Shown here in pieces: positions 51,969 to 60,163 of a stretch of 64,000 bases of DNA. Made by a program: the position numbers and the translations under genes. This DNA is from Roseiarcus sp035606915 (GTDB taxonomy: Bacteria > Pseudomonadota > Alphaproteobacteria > Rhizobiales > Beijerinckiaceae). The notes beneath the pieces are model-generated. The model did not search any database, was not told the DNA's origin, and saw nothing but the letters and a program-made list of their open reading frames with translations. How positions within the stretch are numbered: the first letter of the stretch is position 1; each line of letters opens with the position of its first letter. Where the stretch lies: NCBI GenBank assembly GCA_035606915.1, contig DATNDU010000057.1, positions 23,204-87,203 of the forward strand, given 5' to 3'.

Positions 51969-53519
51969 TCAGTAACTGGCGTCCGGCATCGACGCCTTCT
52001 TGCGCTCGATGAACTCCCGCAGCGCTTCGTCGATGCCGGGATCGATCGGCGGCGCAACGTAATCGGCGAGCATCTTCTTCCACACCGCATTGGCGCGCTG
52101 AGCGGCGTCCTTGCGACCCTCCTCCATCCATTGCTCGACCGAATTGTTGTCGGCGATGGTGGAGCGGTAGAAGGCAGTCTCGAAATTGGCCTGCGTATGC
52201 GCGCAGCCGAGGAAATGGCCGCCGGGCTCAACCTGCGTGAACGCCTCCATCGCCTGGCCGTTCTCACTGAGGTCGACGCCTTTGGCCAGCACGTGCATGG
52301 CGCCAAGCTGGTCGAAATCCATCACGAACTTCTCATAGGAAGCTGAGAGGCCGCCTTCGAGCCAGCCCGCCGCGTGCAGCACGAAATTCGCGCCCCCGAA
52401 CATGGTTGGCAGCAGGGTCTGCGCGCTCTCGTAGGCCGCCTGCGCGTCGGGGATTTTCGAGGCGCACAGCGAACCGCCGGTGCGGAACGGCATGTTCATG
52501 CGCCGCGCGAGTTGGCCCGCGCCATAGATCGCCAACGCCGCCTCCGGCGTGCCGAAGGTTGGCGCGCCGGACTGCATGGAAAGCGTCGAGACGAAGGTGC
52601 CGAAGACTACCGGCGCGCCGGGCCGCGCGAGCTGGCAGAACGCCGTGCCTGCCATCACCTCCGCCAGCACCTGTGTCAGTGTGCCGGCGACCGTCACCGG
52701 GCTCATCGCGCCGGAGAGGATGAACGGCGTCATGATGCAGGCCTGATTGGCGCGCGCGTAAGCCTCCGCCGCGCCAAGCATCGTGGAATCCCACACCAGC
52801 GGCGAATTGGCGTTGATGAGGCTGGTGCAGACGGTGTTGGTCTCGACGAATTCCTTGCCGAACAGGATCTCGCACATCGCCACCGTGTCGCGCGCCCGCT
52901 CGGGATGGGTGACCGAGCCCATGAACGGTTTGTCGGAGAAGCGCATATGCGCGTAGACCATCTCCAGATGGCGCTTGTTGACCGGCAGATCGACCGGCTC
53001 GCACACCGTCCCGCCGGAATGGTGGATATACGGCGACAGATAGGCGAGCTTTACGAAATTGCGGAAATCCTCGATCGTGCCGTAGCGCCGGCCCTTATCG
53101 AGATCGTGCACGAAGGGCGAGCCGTAATTGGGGGCGAACACCGTCGCCTTGCCGCCGATCTGCACGCTGCGCTCGGGGTTGCGCGCGTGCTGAGTGTAGA
53201 CGGCCGGCGTCGTCGCGCAGAGCTTGCGGGCGAGGCCCTTGGGGAAGCGCACGCGCTCGCCCTTGATGTCGGCGCCGGCCTGACGGAAGCGATCGAGAGC
53301 CGCGGGATAGTCGCGGAATTCGATGCCGACTTCCTGCAACAGGGTTTCGGCGTTGGCCTCGATGACGGCGAGCCCTTCCTCGCTGAGGATCTCGGTTAGG
53401 GGAATGGCTCGGTTGATGTAGGGCACGGAGGCGGCGCCGGTGCGCGCGCGCGCCGCCCGGCGCGCCTCGCGCCCGCGCCGGGGTTCGGAATGCGCAGCGG
53501 GTTCCGGCGTGGCGTTCAT
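51969..53519 (-). CDS. Trimethylamine-methyltransferase-family (MttB-like, non-pyrrolysine) protein
   Basis: A 516-residue protein of the MttB superfamily. Features: PYINRAIPLTEILSEEGL, SPYIHHSGGTVCEPVDLPVN, VCTSLINANSPLVWDSTML and NFVLHAAGWLEGGLSASYEK. There is no internal amber codon, so it is of the non-pyrrolysine branch that includes glycine betaine methyltransferases such as MtgB. Those transfer a methyl group to a corrinoid protein, but no corrinoid-protein or reactivase gene is in this window. ATG 53519 with AGGGG upstream is preferred to starts up to 53591. Confidence 0.87.
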   Translation of the reverse strand: MNATPEPAAHSEPRRGREARRAARARTGAASVPYINRAIPLTEILSEEGLAVIEANAETLLQEVGIEFRDYPAALDRFRQAGADIKGERVRFPKGLARKLCATTPAVYTQHARNPERSVQIGGKATVFAPNYGSPFVHDLDKGRRYGTIEDFRNFVKLAYLSPYIHHSGGTVCEPVDLPVNKRHLEMVYAHMRFSDKPFMGSVTHPERARDTVAMCEILFGKEFVETNTVCTSLINANSPLVWDSTMLGAAEAYARANQACIMTPFILSGAMSPVTVAGTLTQVLAEVMAGTAFCQLARPGAPVVFGTFVSTLSMQSGAPTFGTPEAALAIYGAGQLARRMNMPFRTGGSLCASKIPDAQAAYESAQTLLPTMFGGANFVLHAAGWLEGGLSASYEKFVMDFDQLGAMHVLAKGVDLSENGQAMEAFTQVEPGGHFLGCAHTQANFETAFYRSTIADNNSVEQWMEEGRKDAAQRANAVWKKMLADYVAPPIDPGIDEALREFIERKKASMPDASY

Positions 53520-53636
53520 CGGGCAACCCCTGTTCGTTCGCAGCTTCGAGGAATGAATTTGCGCCTTTTGGCCAAGAAAATGAACTCTCAAAATGCGTTG
53601 ACGGCGAAATCGGGAGGCATGACGGCCACAGACGAG

Positions 53637-53660
53637 GCCGGACGCCTCGCGGCGTCCGGC
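53637..53660 (-). terminator. Stem-loop between binding-protein gene and MttB-like gene
   Basis: A perfect 10-bp stem (GCCGGACGCC / GGCGTCCGGC) with a 4-base loop sits 34 bases after the stop of the first binding-protein gene, in the 175-base gap before the MttB-like gene. There is no T-run, so it may act as an attenuator or message-stabilising hairpin rather than a full terminator. Confidence 0.45.
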
Positions 53661-53694
53661 TAACCGTCGAATTCGACGCGCGACGAGGCCGGCG

Positions 53695-54900
53695 TCAAGC
53701 CTTGATGAGGTCGCCGATCAATTGCCAGCTCGTGCCGTCGAACTGGGCGAGTTGCATCTCGGTGAACGGGTCGTATTCGGTCGGCGAGGTGTTGAGCGTC
53801 TGCCCCGGCAGCATTAGCGGCACGCGCAGCCCCTTGAGGCCCTCCGCCTGCGCCAGCACGTTGTCGCGCGACAAGTCGTTGCCGCATTGTTTCAGCACAT
53901 GCGTCATCACCGAGGCGGCCACGAAGCCGTAACCGGCGTTGGCGTCGGTGAAGGTCGCGCGGCTCATGTGCTTGTCGCAGAAGTCGCGCCAGATCTTGGT
54001 GTCGGGATCGTCCTTCCAGCGTGGATCGGTCACGTCCTTCAGATAGGTCGCGGTGATGAGGCCTTTCGACTTTGCCAACCCCGCCGGTTTGAGGATAGTC
54101 GCGATCGAGACCGAGACATTGGTGACGTAGCGCACGCCGCTCCAACCGAGATCGGCTGATTTGCGGATCGCCTGCGCCGCAAATTTCGGCGTCGCGGCGA
54201 TCAGCAGGATGTCGGCGCCGGACGCCTGCAAGGTGACCACCTGGCTGTCGACGGTCGGCTCGGTCGTCTCGTAGGACGCCATCTTGACGATCATGCCGGC
54301 GTTCGCCGCCCCCAGCGCTTCCTTGATTCCCTGTACATATTCTCTGCCGAAGCCGTCGTTTTGAAACAGGATCGCGATCTTTCCCTTCGGCTTGGTTTGC
54401 AGAATGTGCTTGCCATAAATGCGCGCTTCGTTGACATAACTGGGGTTGAAGCCCGTCGTCCATTTGAAATGCGCGGGATCGGAGAACACGGCTGCGCCAG
54501 TGGCGACATATAGCTGCGGCACCATGTTCTTGTTGCAATATTCGCGAATGGCGAGATTGCAAGGCGTGCCCAGCGTGTTGAACAGGAAGGCGACCTTTTC
54601 TTGCTCGACCAGCCGACGCACCTGCTCCACCGTCTTGGGCGGGCTGTAGCCGTCGTCGAGCGAGATCAGATTGATCTTGCGGCCGTTGACGCCGCCCTGA
54701 TCGTTAATCATCTTGAAATAGGCGGCCTCGGCCTTGCCGATGACGCCGTAGGCCGAGGCCGGGCCGCTGTAGGGCATGGTCTGGCCGATTTTGATCTCCT
54801 TGTCGGTGACCCCCGGCGCATTGGCGGCGTTGGCGCGCCCTATCGAGAAGACGGTCGCTGAGGCCGCCGCGGCGGCGAGAAATTGACGACGATCAAGCAT
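53695..54900 (-). CDS. HAAT-type ABC transporter substrate-binding protein (copy 1)
   Basis: A 401-residue type I periplasmic binding protein (LivJ/Peripla_BP_6). A twin-arginine-like leader (LDRRQFLAAAAASATVF) ends near ANA. The mature part begins VTDKEIKIGQTMPYSGPASA and continues DDGYSPPKTVEQVRRLVEQE. GGAGGAAAC precedes ATG 54900. It is a close paralogue of the next upstream gene: long blocks are identical, such as IAATPKFAAQAIRKS and YETTEPTVDSQV. Ligand unknown; context with MttB- and DMGDH-like genes suggests an N-methyl amine or betaine. Confidence 0.88.
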   Translation of the reverse strand: MLDRRQFLAAAAASATVFSIGRANAANAPGVTDKEIKIGQTMPYSGPASAYGVIGKAEAAYFKMINDQGGVNGRKINLISLDDGYSPPKTVEQVRRLVEQEKVAFLFNTLGTPCNLAIREYCNKNMVPQLYVATGAAVFSDPAHFKWTTGFNPSYVNEARIYGKHILQTKPKGKIAILFQNDGFGREYVQGIKEALGAANAGMIVKMASYETTEPTVDSQVVTLQASGADILLIAATPKFAAQAIRKSADLGWSGVRYVTNVSVSIATILKPAGLAKSKGLITATYLKDVTDPRWKDDPDTKIWRDFCDKHMSRATFTDANAGYGFVAASVMTHVLKQCGNDLSRDNVLAQAEGLKGLRVPLMLPGQTLNTSPTEYDPFTEMQLAQFDGTSWQLIGDLIKA

Positions 54901-54933
54901 GTTTCCTCCTGCGGTTTAGTGTTGAAGCGGGTC

Positions 54934-56130
54934 TCAGCCCTGTAAAATGTCTCCAAACAACTCCCAGCTCGACCCATTGAAGCGTTGAAGCTGCATCTGC
55001 CGAATCGGGCTGTAATTGGTCGGCGAGGTATTGATCTTGACCCCCGGCAGCAGCATCGGCAGATCGAGCCCGTTGATATTGGTCGCCTGCTTGAGCACGT
55101 TGGCGCGGCTCAGGTCGTCGCCGCATTGCTTGAGCACATGGACCATCAAGATCGCGGCGTCGTAGCCGTAAATCACGTTGGAATCGACGAGCTGCCGCGC
55201 GCTCATCCGCTTGTCGACGAAGTCCTTGTACTGTTTGAAACCGGCGTCGTCCTTCCAGCGCGGATCGCTCGCGTCCTTGCCGTAATTGGCGGTGATGAGC
55301 CCCTTGGCCTTCGCGAAGCCGGCCGCCTTCATCACGCTGGCGATCGATAGCGAGACGTCGGTGACGTAGCGCGTCGCGTTCCAGCCGAGGTCGAAGCTCT
55401 TGCGGATCGCCTGTGCGGCGAATTTCGGCGTCGCGGCGATCAGGAACACGTCCGCTCCTGAGCCCTGGAGGGCCGTGACCTGCGAGTCGACCGTCGGTTC
55501 CGTAGTCTCGTAGGACGCCTCCTTGATCACCATGCGAGCATGGTCGGCCCCGAGGCCGGCCTTCAATCCGATCAGATAATCCTTGCCGAAGCCGTCGTTC
55601 TGATAGAGGACGGCGATCTTGGCCTGCGGCTTGGTTGCCAGGACATGCCTGGCGAAGATTCCCGCCTCCGTCTGATAGTTGGGCTGGAGGCCGAGCGTCC
55701 ATTTGAAATGTTCGGGATCGGAGAACGTCGCCGCGCCGGTGGCGACGTACAGTTGCGGCACGCCATTCTTGTTGAGATACTCGCGCGTCGCCAGATTGCA
55801 CGGGGTGCCGAGTGGGTTGAACAGGAAGGCGACCTTCTCCTGCTCGACGAGGCGGCGGGTCTGCTCCACGGTCTTGGGCGGGCTGTAGCCGTCGTCTAGC
55901 GAGAGGAGATTGATCATGCGGCCGTTGACGCCGCCCTGTTCGTTGATCCATTTGAAATAGGCGGCCTCCGTTTGGCCGATCACGCCATAGGCCGAGGCCG
56001 GCCCGCTGTAAGGCATGGTCTGGCCGATCTTGATTTCCTTCGCCGTGACGCCGGGCGTGGCCTCGGCGCGGACCGGCGTGGCTACGGCAAGTGCGGCGGC
56101 GGTGGTCAGAAACTGGCGTCGGTTCATCAT
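54934..56130 (-). CDS. HAAT-type ABC transporter substrate-binding protein (copy 2)
   Basis: A 398-residue binding protein, tandem paralogue of the neighbouring gene, with a twin-arginine-like leader (MNRRQFLTTAAALAVATPV). Mature start VTAKEIKIGQTMPYSGPASA. Differences from copy 1 cluster in the C-terminal lobe (KQYKDFVDKRMSARQLVDSN; INGLDLPMLLPGVKIN), which could change ligand preference. ATG 56130 overlaps the LivM-like stop in ATGA, and 33 bases separate it from copy 1. Both copies appear intact. Confidence 0.88.
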   Translation of the reverse strand: MMNRRQFLTTAAALAVATPVRAEATPGVTAKEIKIGQTMPYSGPASAYGVIGQTEAAYFKWINEQGGVNGRMINLLSLDDGYSPPKTVEQTRRLVEQEKVAFLFNPLGTPCNLATREYLNKNGVPQLYVATGAATFSDPEHFKWTLGLQPNYQTEAGIFARHVLATKPQAKIAVLYQNDGFGKDYLIGLKAGLGADHARMVIKEASYETTEPTVDSQVTALQGSGADVFLIAATPKFAAQAIRKSFDLGWNATRYVTDVSLSIASVMKAAGFAKAKGLITANYGKDASDPRWKDDAGFKQYKDFVDKRMSARQLVDSNVIYGYDAAILMVHVLKQCGDDLSRANVLKQATNINGLDLPMLLPGVKINTSPTNYSPIRQMQLQRFNGSSWELFGDILQG

Positions 56131-57107
56131 GTTGGCTTCCTCCTCATGTACGCGCCGCCGGCGCGCGCCAGCGACCGCAGCAGACCCGCGAGTCCCAACG
56201 GCGCGGCCGCCATTATCAAGATCATCAGCAGGCCGTAAACCGCGCCAGGGAGCGCCTTGGCGTTCTCGCCGAAATAGACGGTGAGCTGGTCGGCGTAGTT
56301 GGGCACGAACTCGATGAACAAAGCCCCGAACAGCACGCCGCCGATCGAGGCAAGCCCGCCGACAACGATGCCGACCAGGAAGGCCAGCGACAGCGCCAAC
56401 CCGAAACTCTCAGGTGCGATGTAGCCGACCGCGATGGCGTCGAGGCCGCCAGCAATACCAGCGTAAAACGCGCTGACGCCGAAACAGATGGTCTTGTAGA
56501 GCGCGGCGTTGACGCCCATCGATTCAGCAGCGATCGGGTGGTCGCGGATGGCGACGAGCGCCCGCCCGAACCGCCCGCGTATGAGATTGCCGGCGATGAC
56601 GAACAAAACGACGGCGGCGGCGAGGCAAAGCCAAAACACGCTCTGGTCGACCGTCATCGGCAGGCCGAACAGCGCCCCGGGCTTCGGCACCTGTAAGCCT
56701 TGCGAACCGCCGGTGAGAAAATCGAGGCCATTGAAGGCGAGCAATTGCGGCATCGCCACCGCGAGCGCGAAAGTCGCCAGCGCCAGATAAAGGCCGCCGA
56801 AGCGCAACGCGGGAAAGCCGAACAGGAAGCCAGTGACGAAACAGACCGCGCTGGCGATCGGGATCGCCAGCCAAAACGGCAGCCCGAACCTGACGATGAG
56901 GATCGCCGCGCCATAGCCGCCGATGGCGAAGAAGGCGCCGTGGCCGAGCGAGAGCTGGCCATTATAGCCGGTCAACAGGTTGAGGCCGAGCAGCGCGATG
57001 GCGTAGATCAGCACCTGCGAAAATTGGTAGAGATGATAGCCGCTCATCCAGAACGGCGAGGAGATTGCAAAGATAAGCGCGAGGCCCCAGGCGAGACGCT
57101 CAGCCAT
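56127..57107 (-). CDS. livM: HAAT-type ABC permease, LivM-like
   Basis: A 326-residue permease with about eight to ten helices. LivM hallmarks: LLTGYNGQLSLGHGAFFAIG, GLYLALATFALAVAMPQL, RGRFGRALVAIRDHPIAAES. ATG 57107 overlaps the LivH stop by one base (TGATG). A longer frame upstream runs inside livH and is spurious. A short Arg-rich C-terminus (AGGAYMRRKPT) follows the last helix. The symbol denotes family, not proof of branched-chain amino acid transport. Confidence 0.9.
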   Translation of the reverse strand: MAERLAWGLALIFAISSPFWMSGYHLYQFSQVLIYAIALLGLNLLTGYNGQLSLGHGAFFAIGGYGAAILIVRFGLPFWLAIPIASAVCFVTGFLFGFPALRFGGLYLALATFALAVAMPQLLAFNGLDFLTGGSQGLQVPKPGALFGLPMTVDQSVFWLCLAAAVVLFVIAGNLIRGRFGRALVAIRDHPIAAESMGVNAALYKTICFGVSAFYAGIAGGLDAIAVGYIAPESFGLALSLAFLVGIVVGGLASIGGVLFGALFIEFVPNYADQLTVYFGENAKALPGAVYGLLMILIMAAAPLGLAGLLRSLARAGGAYMRRKPT

Positions 57108-57979
57108 CAGACCCTCGCCACGATTCGACGGCCGAACAGCCCCGAGGGCCTGACGACCAGCACGCCGACGATGATGACCAGCGCGACCGAGAGCTTGAGC
57201 TGCTCGCCCACGACATAGGCGCCGAGCAGGTTTTCGACGACGCCGACCGCGAAGCCGCCGAACACCGCGCCCCAGGGGTTGTCGATGCCGCCGAACACCG
57301 CGCCGGTGAAGGCGTAAAGCAGGATACCGCCCATCATGTTGGGATCGAGATAGACGATCGGCGCCGCCATCATGCCAGCGATGGCGCCGATGGCGGCGGC
57401 AAGCCCCCACCCAAGCGCCAGCATCCAGCCGACGCGCACGCCAACCAGTCGCGCCGAGGTCGGGTTTTGCGCCGCCGCGCGCATCGCCAGACCAAGCGGT
57501 GTGAAGCGGAAGAACGCGAACACCAGCACAAGGACGATGAGCGACACGACGACCGATCCCGATTCATGCGCCGACATGAAACGGTTGCCGAACCATGGGC
57601 GACCGTCGAAAGGCGTGTCGAAGCTCTGCACGGAATAGCCGAAGAAGAAGCCGGCTAAAGCATTGAAGATGAAGCTTAGGCCGATGAACACGATAACCGA
57701 GGCGAGCACCGGCGCATGGGCGAACGGGCGCACTACGACCCGCTCGATGACGACGCCGCCGACGAACGAGAGCGCGACGGTGGCGGCGAAGGCTGACCAA
57801 TAGTCCCAGTCGTTCTGCATCAGGAACCAGGCGATATAGGTTGAGAACATCGCCATTTCGCCCTGCGCGAAATTCACCAGTTGGGTCGCCTGAAAGATCA
57901 TCACCAGCGCCAGCGCGGTGATCGCGTAGACGCCGCCGAGGGCGAGGCCGGAAGCGAGTTGGTGGAGAAGCTCGACCAC
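57107..57979 (-). CDS. livH: HAAT-type ABC permease, LivH-like
   Basis: A 290-residue permease. Begins with GTG (57979) and shows LivH hallmarks: LASGLALGGVYAITALALVM, QLVNFAQGEMAMFSTYIAW, TPLGLAMRAAAQNPTSARLVGV and MMGGILLYAFTGAVFGGIDN. Eight helices are evident. It is 9 bases after the LivF-like gene. Together with LivM it forms the translocation pore. Confidence 0.91.
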   Translation of the reverse strand: MVELLHQLASGLALGGVYAITALALVMIFQATQLVNFAQGEMAMFSTYIAWFLMQNDWDYWSAFAATVALSFVGGVVIERVVVRPFAHAPVLASVIVFIGLSFIFNALAGFFFGYSVQSFDTPFDGRPWFGNRFMSAHESGSVVVSLIVLVLVFAFFRFTPLGLAMRAAAQNPTSARLVGVRVGWMLALGWGLAAAIGAIAGMMAAPIVYLDPNMMGGILLYAFTGAVFGGIDNPWGAVFGGFAVGVVENLLGAYVVGEQLKLSVALVIIVGVLVVRPSGLFGRRIVARV

Positions 57980-57988
57980 GGTCCCCCC

Positions 57989-58702
57989 TCAATAGCCAAG
58001 ATAGGCGCGGCGCACCGAATCGTCGGCGCGAATCTCGCTCGCCGCGCCGCCGACAACGACGCGGCCGGTCTCGAGCAGATAGGCACGCGTCGCCAGATCC
58101 AGTGCGAGATTGGCGTTTTGCTCGACGATGAGAATGCTGACCCCCTCGTTCTCGTTGATGGCGCGCAGGATGCGGAAAATCTCGGCCACCACCAGCGGCG
58201 CGAGGCCAAACGAGGGCTCGTCGAGGAGCAGCAGTTTCGGCTTCAATAACAGGGCGCGCGAGATCGCCAGCATTTGCTGCTCGCCGCCCGACAACGTGCC
58301 GGCCTGCTGTCCAATGCGCTCGGCAAGTCGTGGAAAATAGCCAAAGATGCGCTGGAAATCCGCCTTCACCGCGCTTCGGTCGCGCCGCACATAGGCGCCC
58401 AGGCGCAGATTCTCCTCGACGGTGAGATCGGTGAAGGTGCCGCGCCCGTCCGGCACATGAGCGACGCCGAGGCGGGCCACGTCCTCCGGCGCGCGGGCGG
58501 CGAGGCGCCGGCCACGAAATTCGAGCTCGCCCTCACGGCGGATCATCGCGCAGATGGCGCGCAGCGTCGTCGTCTTGCCCGCGCCGTTGGCGCCGAGCAA
58601 TGCGGTGACGCCGCCCTCTTCGACCTCGAAATCGACCCCGTGCAGCGCCTCGATCTGGCCGTAGAACGCCTTCAGGCTTTTCGCCGCGAGGATCGCGCTC
58701 AT
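57989..58702 (-). CDS. livF: HAAT-type ABC ATPase, LivF-like
   Basis: A 237-residue ATPase, the LivF size. Walker A ALLGANGAGKTTTLRAI, signature GTLSGGEQQMLAISRALLLK, Walker B LLLLDEPSFGLAP, and H-loop region absent from the C-terminus as usual for LivF (LIVEQNANLALDLATRAYLL has Asn-Ala at that place). 19 bases after the LivG-like gene. Confidence 0.93.
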   Translation of the reverse strand: MSAILAAKSLKAFYGQIEALHGVDFEVEEGGVTALLGANGAGKTTTLRAICAMIRREGELEFRGRRLAARAPEDVARLGVAHVPDGRGTFTDLTVEENLRLGAYVRRDRSAVKADFQRIFGYFPRLAERIGQQAGTLSGGEQQMLAISRALLLKPKLLLLDEPSFGLAPLVVAEIFRILRAINENEGVSILIVEQNANLALDLATRAYLLETGRVVVGGAASEIRADDSVRRAYLGY

Positions 58703-58721
58703 GCGGCGCTCGCAAAAGGGC

Positions 58722-59534
58722 TCATGCCGCGCTTCCGAGATAGGCGCGAATGACGTCGGGATGGGCGCGCACCGCCGCCGGCGCGCCCTTGGCGATGAGC
58801 TTGCCGAAATCGAGCGCGACGACCTGATCGGAGACGCGCATGACCAGATTCATGTGATGTTCGACCAGCAGTACGCTCAAGGAGCGCCGGTCGCGCAGCG
58901 ATACGATCTCCTGCGCCAGCGCGTCGACCTCCTCGTGGTTGAGGCCGGCGGCGGGTTCGTCGAGCAGCAGCAGTTTCGGCGAGATGGCGAGCGCGCGGGC
59001 CAGTTCCACCCGCTTGCGGAGGCCGAACGGCAACTCGCCGACCAACCGATCGGCGACCCCCTCCAAGCGACATTCCTCGATCAGGCGATCGGCGAGGGCG
59101 GCGATCTCGCGTTCGGCGCGGCGGGCCGGCGGTAGCGCCAGCGCCTCGGCGAAAAAACCGCCGCGCGCGAAGGCATGCGCGCCGACGCGCACGTTCTGGC
59201 GGACCGTCATGGTTGAGAACAGCGCCAGATTCTGAAAAGTGCGGGCGACGCCGAGCTTGGCGATCTTTGAGCGCGGCACGCCCGACAGCGGCTGGCCCTC
59301 GAAGGAGACTCCGCCGGCGCTCGGCTCGTAGAGTCGCGAGATACAGTTGAATAAAGTGGTCTTGCCGGCCCCGTTGGGGCCGATGAGGCCGCAGATCTGG
59401 CGCGTCCCGACCTCGAACCGAACGTCGTCTAGCGCGGTGACGCCACCGAAGCGCACCGTTACGCCCTCGACGCCCAGCAAAACGTGAGGGGGCGTAGCCG
59501 GTCTTGCGCCGTTCGCTTCTTCCCCAGGCGTCAT
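58722..59534 (-). CDS. livG: HAAT-type ABC ATPase, LivG-like
   Basis: A 270-residue ATPase of the LivG type. Walker A GLIGPNGAGKTTLFNCIS, LivG marker LGVARTFQNLALFSTMTVRQ, signature-like VGELPFGLRKRVELARAL, Walker B LLLLDEPAAGLNHEE and H-loop VLLVEHHMNLVMRV. ATG 59534 has AAAGGGA upstream; GTG 59594 is an in-frame alternative adding 20 mostly basic residues. It is the first gene of the eight-gene operon that ends with the DMGDH-like gene. The signature motif has PFGLRK where LSGGQ is usual, a known LivG variation. Confidence 0.9.
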   Translation of the reverse strand: MTPGEEANGARPATPPHVLLGVEGVTVRFGGVTALDDVRFEVGTRQICGLIGPNGAGKTTLFNCISRLYEPSAGGVSFEGQPLSGVPRSKIAKLGVARTFQNLALFSTMTVRQNVRVGAHAFARGGFFAEALALPPARRAEREIAALADRLIEECRLEGVADRLVGELPFGLRKRVELARALAISPKLLLLDEPAAGLNHEEVDALAQEIVSLRDRRSLSVLLVEHHMNLVMRVSDQVVALDFGKLIAKGAPAAVRAHPDVIRAYLGSAA

Positions 59535-59876
59535 CGATCCCTTTGTCGCTTCTCTTTTCTGCCGCCACTTTGACCGATTTTGCGCGCTTGTCACGCGCCT
59601 TTTCGCACCGACCCCACTCGTAAGGCCCTGCGCGTCAAACGAATGTCGCGCGCCCTCGGCAATCCTTCGCTTTGCAACCGGAGATTTGAGATGTGAACGA
59701 TGATCCGGCGACGCCCGAACTGACGCAGGGTGCGCAAGTCAACGCTGCGAACGGTTTCGGAGAGGCGTGGGTCTCGGGGCGGATCCAACGATAGCGGAGA
59801 TTGCGTGCAAAGCGTCGGACTTGACCAGTTTGGACTCCCGGCCGCACGCTAGTCGCCCGTTCGTATGAAAGAAGCC
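59535..59876. other. Gene-free stretch upstream of the LivG-like gene
   Basis: About 340 bases with no convincing gene. It must hold the promoter of the transport-demethylation operon and the end of the DUF2093 gene. I see no strong palindrome, riboswitch fold or sigma-54 (GG-N10-GC) element by eye. Confidence 0.5.
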
Positions 59877-60098
59877 TCAGTCGGCCGGGCGGCTTTGCAG
59901 GGTGCGCTGCATCGACGCCTCCGGCGTCGCATAGGCCTCCTGCTTGTCGACGCTCCAGTAGCGCAGATCCTCAAGCGCGATCTGTTGGCCGGTCACGGCG
60001 CAGATGACGAACATGCCGGGCCGCAAGACGCGATATTCGCCATCCAGATACTGCACCCTGGCCTCGGCGGCGCTAGCAGGCTTCTCGTACCGATTCAT
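59877..60098 (-). CDS. DUF2093 family protein
   Basis: A 73-residue protein matching DUF2093 in length and sequence: AEARVQYLDGEYRVLRPGMF, then VICAVTGQQIALEDLRYWSV and DKQEAYATPEAS. Starts at ATG 60098; a GTG three codons upstream is possible. Family members are small alphaproteobacterial proteins without a known role. The lone Cys in FVICAVTG lacks a partner in a clear zinc-ribbon pattern. Confidence 0.83.
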   Translation of the reverse strand: MNRYEKPASAAEARVQYLDGEYRVLRPGMFVICAVTGQQIALEDLRYWSVDKQEAYATPEASMQRTLQSRPAD

Positions 60099-60163
60099 CG
60101 CGATCACTTTTCCCCTCGCGCCGCCTCTTAACACGGATGGCTGCGCGCCGGGAAGGCCGCGCA

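Noticed and set aside
51969..53519. Pyrrolysine readthrough in the MttB-like gene
   Set aside because: The frame contains no internal TAG, so it is a non-pyrrolysine member.
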